From the NCBI RefSeq assembly GCF_900109225.1, contig NZ_FNZK01000002.1:62001-126000 (forward strand): a DNA stretch of 64,000 bases, read 5' to 3'. Positions within the stretch are counted from its first letter, which is position 1. Each line of letters begins with the position of its first letter. Origin of the DNA: Propionispira arboris (GTDB lineage: Bacteria > Bacillota > Negativicutes > Selenomonadales > Selenomonadaceae). Under the pieces are notes generated by a model. That model searched no databases and was not told where the DNA came from. It worked only from the letters and a program-made list of their open reading frames with translations. A program made the position numbers and the translations under genes. Positions 11,166 to 19,332 of this stretch are shown piece by piece.

Positions 11166-12191
11166 ATGAATGTCATTAACACAATCGATGCCTGTGGACA
11201 GGTGCTTTGCCATGATATTACGCAGATTATCAAAGGTGTAACGAAAGATGTACGCTTTAAGAAAGGCCATGTAATTCAGCAAACAGATATAGCGGTGCTG
11301 CTTTCTTTAGGCAAAGACCATCTTTATGTATGGGAGAAAAACGAAACGCTGCTCCATGAAAATGAAGCAGCTGAAATATTGCGTCAGATCTGTCAAAATG
11401 ACCATATGATCCCATCTGAAGTTAAAGAAGGCAAAATTGAGCTCATGGCAGCTTGCGATGGTATATTGAAGATTGATGTGGAACGATTGAATAAAATCAA
11501 TGATCTCGATGAAATCATCATTGCTTCAAGGCATAATAATACTCCAGTAAAAAAAGGTGACAAACTAGTGGGTACTCGAGTCGTACCACTGGTTATCGAT
11601 AAAGAGAAAATGCAACAGGCACAAACGATTGCCGGTGATAAACCGATTTTGCAGCTGCTTCCCTATAAAAAATGGAAAGTTGGTGTTGTGACGACTGGCA
11701 ATGAAGTTTTTCATCATCGTATCAAAGACACCTTTACACCTGTGATTGAACAGAAATTGACTCAATACGATTTAAAAATGGATGGACATCGGATTGTCAA
11801 TGATGAATCTGTTAATATTACGCGGGCGATTAAAGAACTGATTGCTGAAGGTATGGAAATGATTATTTGCACGGGCGGAATGAGTGTTGATCCGGATGAT
11901 ATGACCCCAGCGGCCATTCGTGATACAGGAGCTCAGATTGTAACCTATGGTGTACCGGTTTTGCCAGGGGCGATGTTTCTATTAGCCTATTATAATAAGA
12001 ATGTGCCGGTAATGGGATTACCAGGCTGCGTTATGTATGCGAAAATAACGATTTTTGATTTGGTATTTCCGCGGATTGTGGCTGGTGAAAAAATCAAAAA
12101 ATCAGAACTGACAAGTCTTGGCCATGGTGGGTTATGCCTGGACTGTGATGTTTGTACCTATCCGGCTTGTAGTTTTGGCAAAGGGGTGTAG
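11166..12191 (+). CDS. MoeA-like molybdopterin-binding protein with C-terminal Cys cluster
   Basis: A 341-residue protein with a MoCF-biosynthesis (MoeA/MogA-type) domain in its second half. The pterin-binding signature is visible (ICTGGMSVDPDDMTP and GLPGCVMY). It is shorter than canonical MoeA (~400) and lacks its C-terminal beta domain. The last 20 residues carry four cysteines in the pattern CxxCxxCxxxxC before FGKG, resembling a metal or Fe-S site. ATG 11166 follows GAGGAAGAAC; upstream in-frame codons lack a ribosome site. It heads a MOSC-MogA-MobAB cluster and so probably acts in Mo/W insertion or handling of the pterin cofactor. Confidence 0.85.
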   Translation: MNVINTIDACGQVLCHDITQIIKGVTKDVRFKKGHVIQQTDIAVLLSLGKDHLYVWEKNETLLHENEAAEILRQICQNDHMIPSEVKEGKIELMAACDGILKIDVERLNKINDLDEIIIASRHNNTPVKKGDKLVGTRVVPLVIDKEKMQQAQTIAGDKPILQLLPYKKWKVGVVTTGNEVFHHRIKDTFTPVIEQKLTQYDLKMDGHRIVNDESVNITRAIKELIAEGMEMIICTGGMSVDPDDMTPAAIRDTGAQIVTYGVPVLPGAMFLLAYYNKNVPVMGLPGCVMYAKITIFDLVFPRIVAGEKIKKSELTSLGHGGLCLDCDVCTYPACSFGKGV

Positions 12192-12243
12192 TCAATGGTC
12201 CGGCAAATTATTTCTCGCTGCCGAAATTCAAAGAGGAACTATC

Positions 12244-12339
12244 ATGTTTTTGAGGCAGGTCATCAAAAAACATATTTATAAAAAACCGCTGGGACATCAT
12301 TTTTATGATGAACGCAACATGTTCCAAGTTGGTGGTTAA
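12244..12339 (+). CDS. Small ORF of 31 residues, unknown
   Basis: A short frame starts with ATG six bases after AGAGGA and ends just before the MOSC gene. It is rich in Lys and His and matches nothing I recognise. It may be a real small protein of the molybdenum cluster or just spacer. The only support is the ribosome site and the co-directional position. Confidence 0.3.
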   Translation: MFLRQVIKKHIYKKPLGHHFYDERNMFQVGG

Positions 12340-12358
12340 GATAGAGGAGCGATACAAA

Positions 12359-12793
12359 ATGGGCAATGTAATGGCGGTATGTAAAAGTGAAAAAAAAGGC
12401 ACACAAAAACAAAATATTAGCAAAGGGTTTTTTAAAGTAGATCATGGATTGGTGGGGGATGCTCATGCTGGAAACTGGCATCGTCAGGTGAGTTTATTAT
12501 CATTTGATAAAATAGAAGATTTTCGTGCCAAAGGTGCCGAGGTCGAGCACGGTGCTTTTGGGGAAAATCTTGTTGTGGCAGGTATTGATTTTAAAACATT
12601 GCCAATTGGCACACACTTGCGCTGCAATGAAGTTGAAATGGAAGTTACACAAATAGGTAAAGAATGTCATTCACATTGTGAAATCTATAAAGTAATGGGT
12701 GATTGTATTATGCCGCGGGAAGGAATCTTTGTAAAAATATTGCATGAAGGTGAAATAACGGTTGGCGATACGTTGCAGGTCGTTGAAGAATAG
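12359..12793 (+). CDS. MOSC domain-containing protein
   Basis: A 144-residue stand-alone MOSC domain, related to the C-terminal domain of Moco sulfurase and to YiiM. It is recognised by GLVGDAHAG near residue 31, HGAFGENL near 67, and the late block IGKECHSHCEIYK ... GIFVKIL. MOSC proteins bind the molybdenum cofactor; this one carries several cysteines in the conserved late block. ATG 12359 follows GAGGAG. It lies between the MoeA-like and MogA genes, a very common arrangement, and probably shares their transcript. Confidence 0.9.
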   Translation: MGNVMAVCKSEKKGTQKQNISKGFFKVDHGLVGDAHAGNWHRQVSLLSFDKIEDFRAKGAEVEHGAFGENLVVAGIDFKTLPIGTHLRCNEVEMEVTQIGKECHSHCEIYKVMGDCIMPREGIFVKILHEGEITVGDTLQVVEE

Positions 12794-12805
12794 GAGGATC
12801 TTATT

Positions 12806-13294
12806 ATGTTTGAAGTGGCTATTATTACAGCAAGTGACAAAGGCTCAAAAGGGGAGCGAGAAGATATAAGCGGGCAGACAATCCGTGAAATTCTTATGGC
12901 AGCTGGCTACAAAATCCATAGTCAGATTATTTTGCCGGATGAAAAAGAGTTATTGGCAGATAAAATGCGAGAACTTATCAAACAGGATGTTGCCTTGATT
13001 TTAACGACGGGCGGAACGGGATTTTCGCAGCGTGACGTTACACCGGAGGCAACGCTCGCGGTCATTGAACGGCAGGTACCCGGTATTCCCGAAGCGATGC
13101 GTTATTTGAGCCTGCAGATAACAAAACGGGCGATGCTGAGCCGCGCTGTTGCGGGAATTTGTCAAAATACCTTACTTGTAAATTTGCCGGGAAGTCCAAA
13201 AGCGGTCAAAGAATGTTTGAGTTTTGTTTTGCCGGAACTCGAGCATGGACTCAAAATTTTACGCGGTGAAGCAAGTGAATGTGCCAGAACCTAA
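12806..13294 (+). CDS. Molybdopterin adenylyltransferase, MogA/MoaB family
   Basis: A 162-residue cytoplasmic enzyme that adenylylates molybdopterin before metal insertion. Signature motifs are SDKGSKGEREDISG, the TTGGTGFSQRDVTPEAT loop and NLPGSPKAVKE. AGGAGG precedes the ATG by eight bases, and the gap from the MOSC gene is only 12 bases, so the two are cotranscribed. MogA and MoaB cannot be separated from sequence alone; the length favours the short MoaB/MogA form. Confidence 0.9.
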   Translation: MFEVAIITASDKGSKGEREDISGQTIREILMAAGYKIHSQIILPDEKELLADKMRELIKQDVALILTTGGTGFSQRDVTPEATLAVIERQVPGIPEAMRYLSLQITKRAMLSRAVAGICQNTLLVNLPGSPKAVKECLSFVLPELEHGLKILRGEASECART

Positions 13295-13337
13295 ATAAAG
13301 TCGGTGCAATAACCGGATTTTAAAAGGAGGACTGCTT

Positions 13338-14408
13338 ATGGAACTGGGGCTTATTATTCTGGCTGGTGGCAAAAGTTCGCGGATGGGGCGCAATAAAGTC
13401 TGGTTAAACTGGCAGGGGCAAACTTTTTTAGAAAATATGATTCATAAAGCAAAAGACTATGGTTTTACGGATATCATTGTCGTTGCAAATGATGCGGCTG
13501 AACAATATAAGGCACTGTCAATCAAATTGACTAAGGATGTTTATGCTGACTGTGGACCTCTGGGTGGAATTCATGCCGGCCTGAGCTTCGGCAGCTTGCC
13601 CTATTACGTAGTGGTCTCATGTGATATGCCATTGCTGGACTTTCACTTTGTAGAGGGACTTACAGCCTGCTTGGATGGAATAAATCAGGCAATTGTGCCG
13701 CTTACCAAAAAGCATCAACAGCCTTTAGCTGCCATTTACCATCGGGATTGTGTTCCAGTCATTGTTCAACTCCTCGAACGAGGTGAGCGAAAAATTGATT
13801 TATTATTGCAAAATGTAGAAACGAAACGGGTACAGATGTATGATTTTTCGCGAAGCTTTTTCAATGTGAATACACCAGAAGAAATGGTGATTGCCAAAGC
13901 CAAAGCCATAAATGGAAAGCGCCGCATACCGATTGTTTCGATTGTTGCCGGTATGTCAGGCTCGGGTAAAACTACCTTTATAACGAAACTTCTTCCGCTA
14001 TTGAAACAAATGGGACTGCGCACGGCTGTTGTTAAAAGTGATGGACATGGCTTTGATCTTGACCAGGAGGGCAAAGATACCTGGCAATTCAGTCAGGCTG
14101 GTGCCGAGGTGGTAGCGATTGTTTCCCCACAGCAATATGCAATTATTGCGAAGACACAAGAAAAAAAGAGTTTACTAGAAGTAGCCGCTAAAATCGATGA
14201 TGTGGATTTGATTTTGATTGAAAGTCGACAACATGGAGTTTTTCCTATATTAGAAATTTTTCGGGGCGATATCCATAATGAGTTGATTACGCCAAGGGAA
14301 GATTTAGCAGGAATTCTTACAGATCGGTTGAACGTAGATACAAGAATCACGGTATTACCACTTGATGAACCAGAAAAAACAGCGCTGTTTATTCAAGAAT
14401 TGTTTTAA
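13338..14408 (+). CDS. MobA-MobB fusion: molybdenum cofactor guanylyltransferase plus GTP-binding MobB domain
   Basis: Residues ~1-190 are MobA, which joins GMP to molybdopterin: the nucleotide-binding loop is ILAGGKSSRMGRNK, and GPLGGIHAGL and SCDMPLL follow. Residues ~198-356 are MobB, a P-loop GTPase: Walker A is GMSGSGKTTF, followed by KSDGHGFDLDQEGKDT. Both halves are normally separate genes; fusion occurs in several Firmicutes. AAAGGAGG precedes the ATG. It implies that the host makes MGD-type cofactor, for example for formate dehydrogenase. Confidence 0.93.
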   Translation: MELGLIILAGGKSSRMGRNKVWLNWQGQTFLENMIHKAKDYGFTDIIVVANDAAEQYKALSIKLTKDVYADCGPLGGIHAGLSFGSLPYYVVVSCDMPLLDFHFVEGLTACLDGINQAIVPLTKKHQQPLAAIYHRDCVPVIVQLLERGERKIDLLLQNVETKRVQMYDFSRSFFNVNTPEEMVIAKAKAINGKRRIPIVSIVAGMSGSGKTTFITKLLPLLKQMGLRTAVVKSDGHGFDLDQEGKDTWQFSQAGAEVVAIVSPQQYAIIAKTQEKKSLLEVAAKIDDVDLILIESRQHGVFPILEIFRGDIHNELITPREDLAGILTDRLNVDTRITVLPLDEPEKTALFIQELF

Positions 14409-14509
14409 ATAAAAATATATTTCGTGTAAATGAATCGGCTTTCGCTTAGAATATTAGGGCAGCGGGCAGGCAATATAAAACTAAATTCATTTAAAAGGCA
14501 AAACCTTCA

Positions 14510-14616
14510 TTTACAAGCTATCCAAAACAAGATATAATAAAAAGTAGACAGCGTTTCGTTATTCATATGGAACGTACCTGATGCGTGAATAAAGCGTGGC
14601 GACGGCCGCGCTTTTT
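14510..14616 (+). ncRNA. Short terminated transcript or attenuated leader upstream of the RlmD-like gene
   Basis: TTTACA (14510-14515), a 17-base spacer and TATAAT (14533-14538) form a near-consensus promoter. Transcription from about 14545 meets a strong stem, 14591-14600 with 14605-14614 around a GACG loop, followed by TTTTT. TTATTCA and TGAATAA upstream of that stem can also pair. The product would be about 70 nt, ending 35 bases before the methyltransferase start. It could be a small RNA or an attenuator. Confidence 0.5.
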
Positions 14617-14650
14617 ATATTTATAAAGGCGCAAGAATGGAGTAAAAATT

Positions 14651-16021
14651 TTGAAAAAAGAAATACCAGTAAACAGAGGGAAAAAATATACAATTGATAT
14701 CGTAAGTATGGGGCATAGCTGTGAAGGTGTCGGAAAATATGAAGATTTTACTGTTTTTGTGCCATATGCTTTGATCGGTGAAACCGTAGAAGTCGTAATT
14801 ACTGAAGTGAAAAAAAGTTATGCCAAAGGAAATATCAAAAAGATAATTACGGCAAGTCCTCAGCGTGTGGCGGCAAAATGTGCGATTTATGATGCATGTG
14901 GTGGCTGTCAGATCCAGCACATTGATTATCAAGGACAACTTGATATAAAACATCAGCAGGTTGTAGACGCTTTGAAACATATTGGTAAGCAGTCGGAAAT
15001 TTTAATCCATCCAACTTTAGGTGCGGAAAACCCTTGGAATTATCGCAATAAAATGCAATTCCCAATCGGTAAAAAAGATGATAAAGTTATTGTTGGTTGT
15101 TTTGCTCAAGGCTCACATACAATTGTTGATACCAAAAACTGCCTGATTCAAGACGAAGCAAACAATAAAATTGCGAATGTAGTTCGGGATATCATAAAAG
15201 AACTTGATATTAGTGTTTATGATGAAACGTTGCAAAAAGGTGTTTTGCGCCATGTAGTCGGCAGAGTAGGTACTGCCAGTGGTGAAGTTATGGTCGTACT
15301 CGTTATTACAACGAAAGTACTGCCAAAAGCAGATCAGTTTGTTAAACTTTTGGAAAAACGCATACCAAAGCTGGTAAGTGTTATGCAAAACAGCAATCCA
15401 AATGATACCAATGTGGTTCTTGGAGAGCAGACGAAAAAACTTTGGGGCAAAGCAACCATTACGGACAAAATCGGTGATTTTGATTTCATGATTTCGGCGC
15501 GCTCATTTTTCCAGATAAATACCAAGCAGGCCGAAGTTCTTTATAATAAAACATTAGAATATGCGAAGCTTACAGGTGTGGAAACCGTTCTTGATGCATA
15601 TTGTGGTACAGGGACCATTACGCTCTTTTTAGCAAAACATGCGAAAAAAGTAATTGGTATTGAAATCGTTGCGCAGGCAATTCGTGATGCGAATAAAAAT
15701 GCGAAAAACAACAATATTGACAATGTTAAATTCATTGTTGGTGATGCAACTGTCTTAATGCCTGATCTGCATAAAAGAGGCGTAACTCCAGACGTTATTG
15801 TAGTCGATCCACCTCGTGTGGGTTGCGAACAAAATGTACTGGAAATCTTCGCTCAGATGAATCCAGATCGTATTGTCTATGTTTCCTGTAACCCGGCCTC
15901 ACTCGCTCGCGACGTGGCTATTTTAGATGAACTTGGTTATAAGGCCGTAGAAGTACAACCGGTAGACATGTTTGCCCAGACAAGTCACGTGGAAAGTGTT
16001 ACCCTGTTAGTCCGCAAATAA
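14651..16021 (+). CDS. 23S rRNA (uracil-C5)-methyltransferase, RlmD/TrmA family
   Basis: A 456-residue SAM-dependent RNA m5U methyltransferase. The order is an N-terminal TRAM domain (~1-70), Fe-S cluster cysteines (CAIYDACGGCQIQH), the SAM-binding motif (VLDAYCGTGTITL), the DPPRVGC motif and the catalytic-cysteine block YVSCNPASLARD. The start is TTG 14651, about nine bases after a GGAG. RlmD, RlmC and RlmCD cannot be separated here. A diverged partial copy of its 3' end and downstream region recurs at 19104-19552. Confidence 0.92.
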   Translation: MKKEIPVNRGKKYTIDIVSMGHSCEGVGKYEDFTVFVPYALIGETVEVVITEVKKSYAKGNIKKIITASPQRVAAKCAIYDACGGCQIQHIDYQGQLDIKHQQVVDALKHIGKQSEILIHPTLGAENPWNYRNKMQFPIGKKDDKVIVGCFAQGSHTIVDTKNCLIQDEANNKIANVVRDIIKELDISVYDETLQKGVLRHVVGRVGTASGEVMVVLVITTKVLPKADQFVKLLEKRIPKLVSVMQNSNPNDTNVVLGEQTKKLWGKATITDKIGDFDFMISARSFFQINTKQAEVLYNKTLEYAKLTGVETVLDAYCGTGTITLFLAKHAKKVIGIEIVAQAIRDANKNAKNNNIDNVKFIVGDATVLMPDLHKRGVTPDVIVVDPPRVGCEQNVLEIFAQMNPDRIVYVSCNPASLARDVAILDELGYKAVEVQPVDMFAQTSHVESVTLLVRK

Positions 16022-16246
16022 TAAGGGTTTGTTGATGCTGATTATTTGGCATTTCATCCAACTTCCAACATTATTCCAACGGTAAATTATTCTAATATAT
16101 ATAAGCAGCCAATGCAGGTACAGAAATGTACAGCATTGGCTGCTTTTTTCGGTTATCCTAACACTTAACAAAGGATGTTTAAAAAGCTAGTGAACACAGT
16201 TGAAATAAAGGTTGAAGTTCTTTACCAAGAAAAACTTGACACATAC
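15790..16246 (+). repeat. Direct repeat copy 1 (3' end of RlmD-like gene plus downstream)
   Basis: This segment is homologous to 19104-19552. The coding part has diverged, largely at third positions. The roughly 200 bases after the stop are much more similar, including the run from the terminator through AAAACTTGACACATAC. The two copies bracket about 2.9 kb of accessory genes. Confidence 0.8.
16104..16152 (+). terminator. Terminator of the RlmD-like gene
   Basis: GCAGCCAATGC and GCATTGGCTGC pair perfectly around an inner GTACA/TGTAC stem with a GAAA loop, followed by TTTTTT. A slightly degraded version is present in repeat copy 2. Confidence 0.85.
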
Positions 16247-16262
16247 CAGCGAGTGATATCCA

Positions 16263-16384
16263 TTGATAATTTATCAAGATTTTGTTATAATATAAAAAGA
16301 GATAGTTGATGTGGGAAGCGTCGGCTCTCCTCGAATTTAGAATTCTTTGAAGAAGACCGCTCGCAACCGCTAGGCGGTTTTTTT
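16263..16384 (+). ncRNA. Antisense antitoxin RNA (RatA-like) of a type I toxin system
   Basis: TTGATA (16263-16268), 17 bases and TATAAT (16286-16291) give a strong promoter with start near 16298. The transcript of about 87 nt ends at the stem AACCGC/GGCGGTT (16365-16379) with a T-run. It runs toward the 3' end of the holin-like toxin gene on the other strand, ending eight bases from its stop codon. A toxin mRNA reading past its stop would overlap it, which is the txpA/RatA arrangement. Function is inferred from this layout. Confidence 0.7.
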
Positions 16385-16391
16385 CATGCCG

Positions 16392-16469
16392 TTATTTACG
16401 GGATGAAAGAATGGCTACGATCAGTATACCGAAACTTATCATTAACGATAAGGCTTCAAAAACTGTCAT
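16392..16469 (-). CDS. Putative holin-like type I toxin
   Basis: A 25-residue peptide beginning MTVFEALSLMISFGIL and ending in basic residues. It matches the short holin-like toxin family of Firmicutes (acidic start, F-E-x-L-x-L-M core, one membrane helix, basic tail). The ribosome site AGGGGGTGG on the minus strand is unusually strong. Such peptides insert in the inner membrane and are silenced by an antisense RNA, here the convergent transcript ending at 16384. The family assignment is from recall of the motif. Confidence 0.75.
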   Translation of the reverse strand: MTVFEALSLMISFGILIVAILSSRK

Positions 16470-16545
16470 AAAACCACCCCCTACTTCTAGGAGTAGGAAA
16501 AACCGACACCATCAACTATCTCCAGACAATATTATAGCACAATGC

Positions 16546-16790
16546 AGGCAGATTAGAACCTACATCACGTGGCGTTTATGTACTTCCAGATGTGTGGGAA
16601 GATGAGTTCGTGAATCTTCAAAGCCGCTATACTGGAGCATTTATTGGAACGCGTTTGTGAATATCGATTTATTTGTTTGGATGTGTTCATTACAACATCT
16701 GTACAATACCGGTTTTTATTTAAATCAGAATATAGATTTGTTCCAGTTGAGGCATTGCGAGAAGAAATAAAAATAAGATTGAATCATTTA
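16546..16790 (+). pseudogene. Remnant of an AbiEi/DUF6088-like antitoxin and an unknown 3' end
   Basis: Between stop codons the plus strand reads RLEPTSRGVYVLPDVWEDEF followed by VNLQSRYTG, the pattern around the wing of AbiEi-type antitoxins. It is cut off by a stop near 16650. Further on, another frame ends YRFVPVEALREEIKIRLNHL at about 16790, which looks coding but has no start. This whole 16470-16816 stretch is decayed coding DNA. Confidence 0.4.
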
Positions 16791-16816
16791 TGATTATGGG
16801 ATTGGAGGTCTTGATT

Positions 16817-17329
16817 TTGCAGTATGGTATTACAGTTAAATTGCAGACATATCTCAAAATGAAGAATCTGGCTGCTCCGGTCAATGAAGAACTTGCATTT
16901 TGTTGGGACATACAAAAACTGCGAGTGCAGAATCGGAATGTTTTTGTGGCCATCAATACGAGCAGTCGTTACGGAGTAGTAGCGGCTGGTATGAAGTTGG
17001 CTGATGTAAAGGACATGCCTGTTTTTATGAAAAAGATGATATCCATGGGGATGTATTGCATAGGTTATGATATGAAACAGATTGAATGCTACTTTCAGAT
17101 AGCTGGGGATGCAGTATTGACAAAAACACATGGACGAAAAGCCGTCGGGGATATGAATCGGGCAATTATGGATATGGGATTTTTTGATGATACGTTTTTT
17201 AGTGACGAGTATTACCAGCCAGAATTCAGTAGTTACATTAATAGGGATATCTGTAAGCCCGCGGGGTTTGATACATATGGCTATCCAGAAGAGTTTTTTA
17301 AGTCAGATATGGAGCGGTTAAAAATATGA
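16817..17329 (+). CDS. DUF6933-like hypothetical protein
   Basis: A 170-residue soluble protein. A central block (RNVFVAINTSSRYGVVAAGMK) followed by long helices resembles the DUF6933 family, whose function is unknown. The TTG at 16817 follows GGAGG by eight bases and gives the family-like start MQYGITVKLQ; the ATG at 16790 lacks a ribosome site. It lies inside the segment flanked by the 3'-end duplications, so it is probably cargo of a small island. Confidence 0.55.
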   Translation: MQYGITVKLQTYLKMKNLAAPVNEELAFCWDIQKLRVQNRNVFVAINTSSRYGVVAAGMKLADVKDMPVFMKKMISMGMYCIGYDMKQIECYFQIAGDAVLTKTHGRKAVGDMNRAIMDMGFFDDTFFSDEYYQPEFSSYINRDICKPAGFDTYGYPEEFFKSDMERLKI

Positions 17330-17407
17330 TGTTATAGCAGGACTTTTGCCATAAGTTAGATATGTTTCCACAAACAGACAAAATCAGAAAAATGGCTCGA
17401 AATACTG

Positions 17408-17539
17408 ATTATTATCGACAAGATTTTTCTGATGCAGTTCGGTTGATTATGGAGACAATGAGTTGGTCACCAACGCGGAGTTAGAAGGAACGGTGCACCC
17501 TAGTGATTTGAAAAAATCGCTGGGGTGTTTCTTTTTGCT
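17408..17539 (+). repeat. Dispersed repeat copy A (3' end of small gene plus terminator)
   Basis: This copy encodes the last ~25 residues of the small protein found whole at 29839-30135 (ending MSWSPTRS, stop) and then the same terminator hairpin (17496-17527) followed by TTTCTTTTTGC. Upstream sequence has diverged, so the gene is only a stump here. Other copies are at 30060-30190, 33557-33626 and 39866-39914. From 17540 to 17748 no gene is seen. Confidence 0.8.
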
Positions 17540-17748
17540 TAAAGAATGTATAAATTTGCTTTTATATTGATGTGTTGGTAACTGACCGTAATTATTCATA
17601 CGAAAATTTCTAAACTAACATATAGATTTGTAACTCTACGGAGCGTTTATTGAACCATGGCTGAAGTTTCGTTATAGTTATTCTACGGGGGTAAATATTA
17701 TCCGTAGCGTGCTTTAAACGAGTTTCTAAAAAGGGTGGTGATTAATTG

Positions 17749-18099
17749 ATGGACAAGCTATCAAAAGAAGATTTGAAAGAGCAGTATAAAAGCAGAGTAA
17801 TTATTGGGGGAATATACTGCGTGAAATGCAGTCATATCGATAACATTTGGATTCGATCAACAACAGATATGCAAGGAGCGGAAAATCGTTTTGCATTTTT
17901 AGTATCGACTAATTCTTGCCCTGAAATGTGTATGATTGAGGCATGGAAAAAGTTTGGAGCAAATGCATTTTCTTTTGAAATACTGGAAAAAATAAAAAAG
18001 AAAGAAACACAAACAACACGTGAATTTTCCGATGATGTAAATACTTTGCTAGAACTTTGGATTGAAAAACGAAATGGCGAACGGAATGGAGAAAATTAA
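17749..18099 (+). CDS. GIY-YIG-like nuclease family protein
   Basis: A 116-residue protein with the block IIGGIYCVKC that fits the first strand of GIY-YIG-like proteins, followed by a conserved EAWKKFGANAFSFEILE block typical of a small Firmicute family annotated GIY-YIG. The second YIG triplet is not intact (IWIRST), so nuclease activity is doubtful. ATG 17749 is preferred to the TTG directly before it. The DUF2087 gene starts three bases after its stop, so the two form an operon. Confidence 0.6.
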   Translation: MDKLSKEDLKEQYKSRVIIGGIYCVKCSHIDNIWIRSTTDMQGAENRFAFLVSTNSCPEMCMIEAWKKFGANAFSFEILEKIKKKETQTTREFSDDVNTLLELWIEKRNGERNGEN

Positions 18100-18101
18100 A
18101 A

Positions 18102-18374
18102 TTGGAACAAATAATTGATATAACGAAATTTCTTGATAATTCCGGAAAAATCACACAGTTATCTCAAAAAAAAAAATTTAGAGTTGCGACGCTCTGCTAT
18201 TTAGCGGAGAAATTTGAATTAAATCACAATTACACTGAAAAAGAGGTAAATGCCACCTGCGATGAATGGCATACTTTTGGAGATTATTTCGTACTAAGAC
18301 GAGAGCTTGTTGATAACGGGTTATTATGCCGTGAATCAAACTGTTCTCGTTATTGGAAACCGAAAAATGACTAG
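18102..18374 (+). CDS. DUF2087 domain protein
   Basis: A 90-residue protein with the DUF2087 pattern: DITKFLDNSGKITQLSQKKK near the start, then YTEKEVNATCDEWHTFGDY and LRRELVDNGLL...RYW. The domain often occurs next to ArsR-type regulators or alone and may bind nucleic acid; the function is unproven. The TTG start follows GGAG inside the end of the previous gene. In related genomes the GIY-YIG-like and DUF2087 genes are commonly adjacent, which fits here. Confidence 0.75.
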   Translation: MEQIIDITKFLDNSGKITQLSQKKKFRVATLCYLAEKFELNHNYTEKEVNATCDEWHTFGDYFVLRRELVDNGLLCRESNCSRYWKPKND

Positions 18375-18383
18375 GAGAATAAA

Positions 18384-19055
18384 ATGAAATTTATAATATT
18401 TAATGGAAGCCCTGCCGGGGCAAATAGCAATACACATGTGATTGCAGAAGCGTTTTTGAGCGGTGCAAAAAGAGCTGATGCCGACACAGAAAATGTGTTT
18501 TTAATTGATAAGAACATTGGACACTGCAAAGGATGTTTTACCTGCTGGTTTAAAACACCAGGAAAATGCGTGATGCAAGATGATATGACAGAGCTTTTGG
18601 ACAAATATAATGCCGCTGATGTAGTGTGCTTTGCTTCACCTATTTATACATGGAATATGACAGCGGCTCTCAAGAACTTTGTCGACAGACTCGTACCGCT
18701 GAAAAGTCCTCTGATTGTAAATTCGGGCGGGAATTTTGACCTTGCAGATTCCAAACCTAAAACGCAACAATTTGTGGTGATTTCAAACTGCGGCTTTCCG
18801 GGCAACAACAATTTTGAAACCATGAAAGTGGTGGTTGCTTCCTGCAAGCCTGTCCTTGAGATTTATCGTAACTGCGGCAAACTCTTAAAAAGCAAGGATG
18901 AGAAAATCAAAGAAATCGTAAATGAGTATTTGCAAGTTGTCGAGCAGGCAGGATATGAAATGGCAACGCAAAATTACGTATCGGAAGAAACAAAATCAAA
19001 ACTTGAAATGCAGCTCATGTCGATACCTGATTATGTGAAATACATCGGGATGTAG
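18384..19055 (+). CDS. Flavodoxin-fold NAD(P)H-dependent oxidoreductase
   Basis: A 223-residue FMN-dependent reductase of the WrbA/iron-sulfur flavoprotein-like group. FMN phosphate binding is NGSPAGANSNTH near residue 7. The cysteine block HCKGCFTCWFKTPGKC follows, then FASPIYTWNMTAALKNFVDR. It probably reduces quinones or other small acceptors in the cytoplasm. A GGAG ribosome site precedes ATG 18384, nine bases after the DUF2087 stop, so it probably shares that transcript. Confidence 0.85.
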   Translation: MKFIIFNGSPAGANSNTHVIAEAFLSGAKRADADTENVFLIDKNIGHCKGCFTCWFKTPGKCVMQDDMTELLDKYNAADVVCFASPIYTWNMTAALKNFVDRLVPLKSPLIVNSGGNFDLADSKPKTQQFVVISNCGFPGNNNFETMKVVVASCKPVLEIYRNCGKLLKSKDEKIKEIVNEYLQVVEQAGYEMATQNYVSEETKSKLEMQLMSIPDYVKYIGM

Positions 19056-19099
19056 CATAGAATATGAACAATTTGTAGACGGAGTGACGGTTTTCTTTG

Positions 19100-19332
19100 T
19101 CTACAGATATTATCGTCGTAGACCTACCACGCGTAGGCTGCGACAAAGTCGTCCTGGAAAAATTCCGCGCATATGCTCCCGATGCATCTCCTGTAATCCA
19201 GCTTCTCTAGCTATAAATATTGCAATATTATCAGAATTTGGCTATCCAGCCAAAAAAATTCAACCAGTCGACATGTTCGGGGAGACAAGTCATATTGAAA
19301 GTGTGATCCTATTAGTCCCCAATAATAAAGGC
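19100..19332 (+). pseudogene. 3' fragment of an RlmD/TrmA-type methyltransferase
   Basis: The reading DIIVVDLPRVGCDK matches the DPPRVGC region of the intact gene at 14651. A shift of frame near 19190 then gives SCNPASLAINIAILSEFGYP and the family's C-terminus. The block before the shift lacks the YV of YVSCN. It is a dead fragment, part of direct repeat copy 2. The proline of DPPR is also changed to Leu. Confidence 0.8.

Noticed and set aside
12118-12339. 73-residue frame overlapping the end of the MoeA-like gene
   Set aside because: It overlaps conserved cysteine codons in another frame. Only its last 31 codons, with a separate ribosome site, were kept as a weak candidate.
16411-16605. 64-residue plus-strand frame opposite the holin-like toxin
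   Set aside because: No ribosome site and no family resemblance; the minus-strand toxin explains the sequence.
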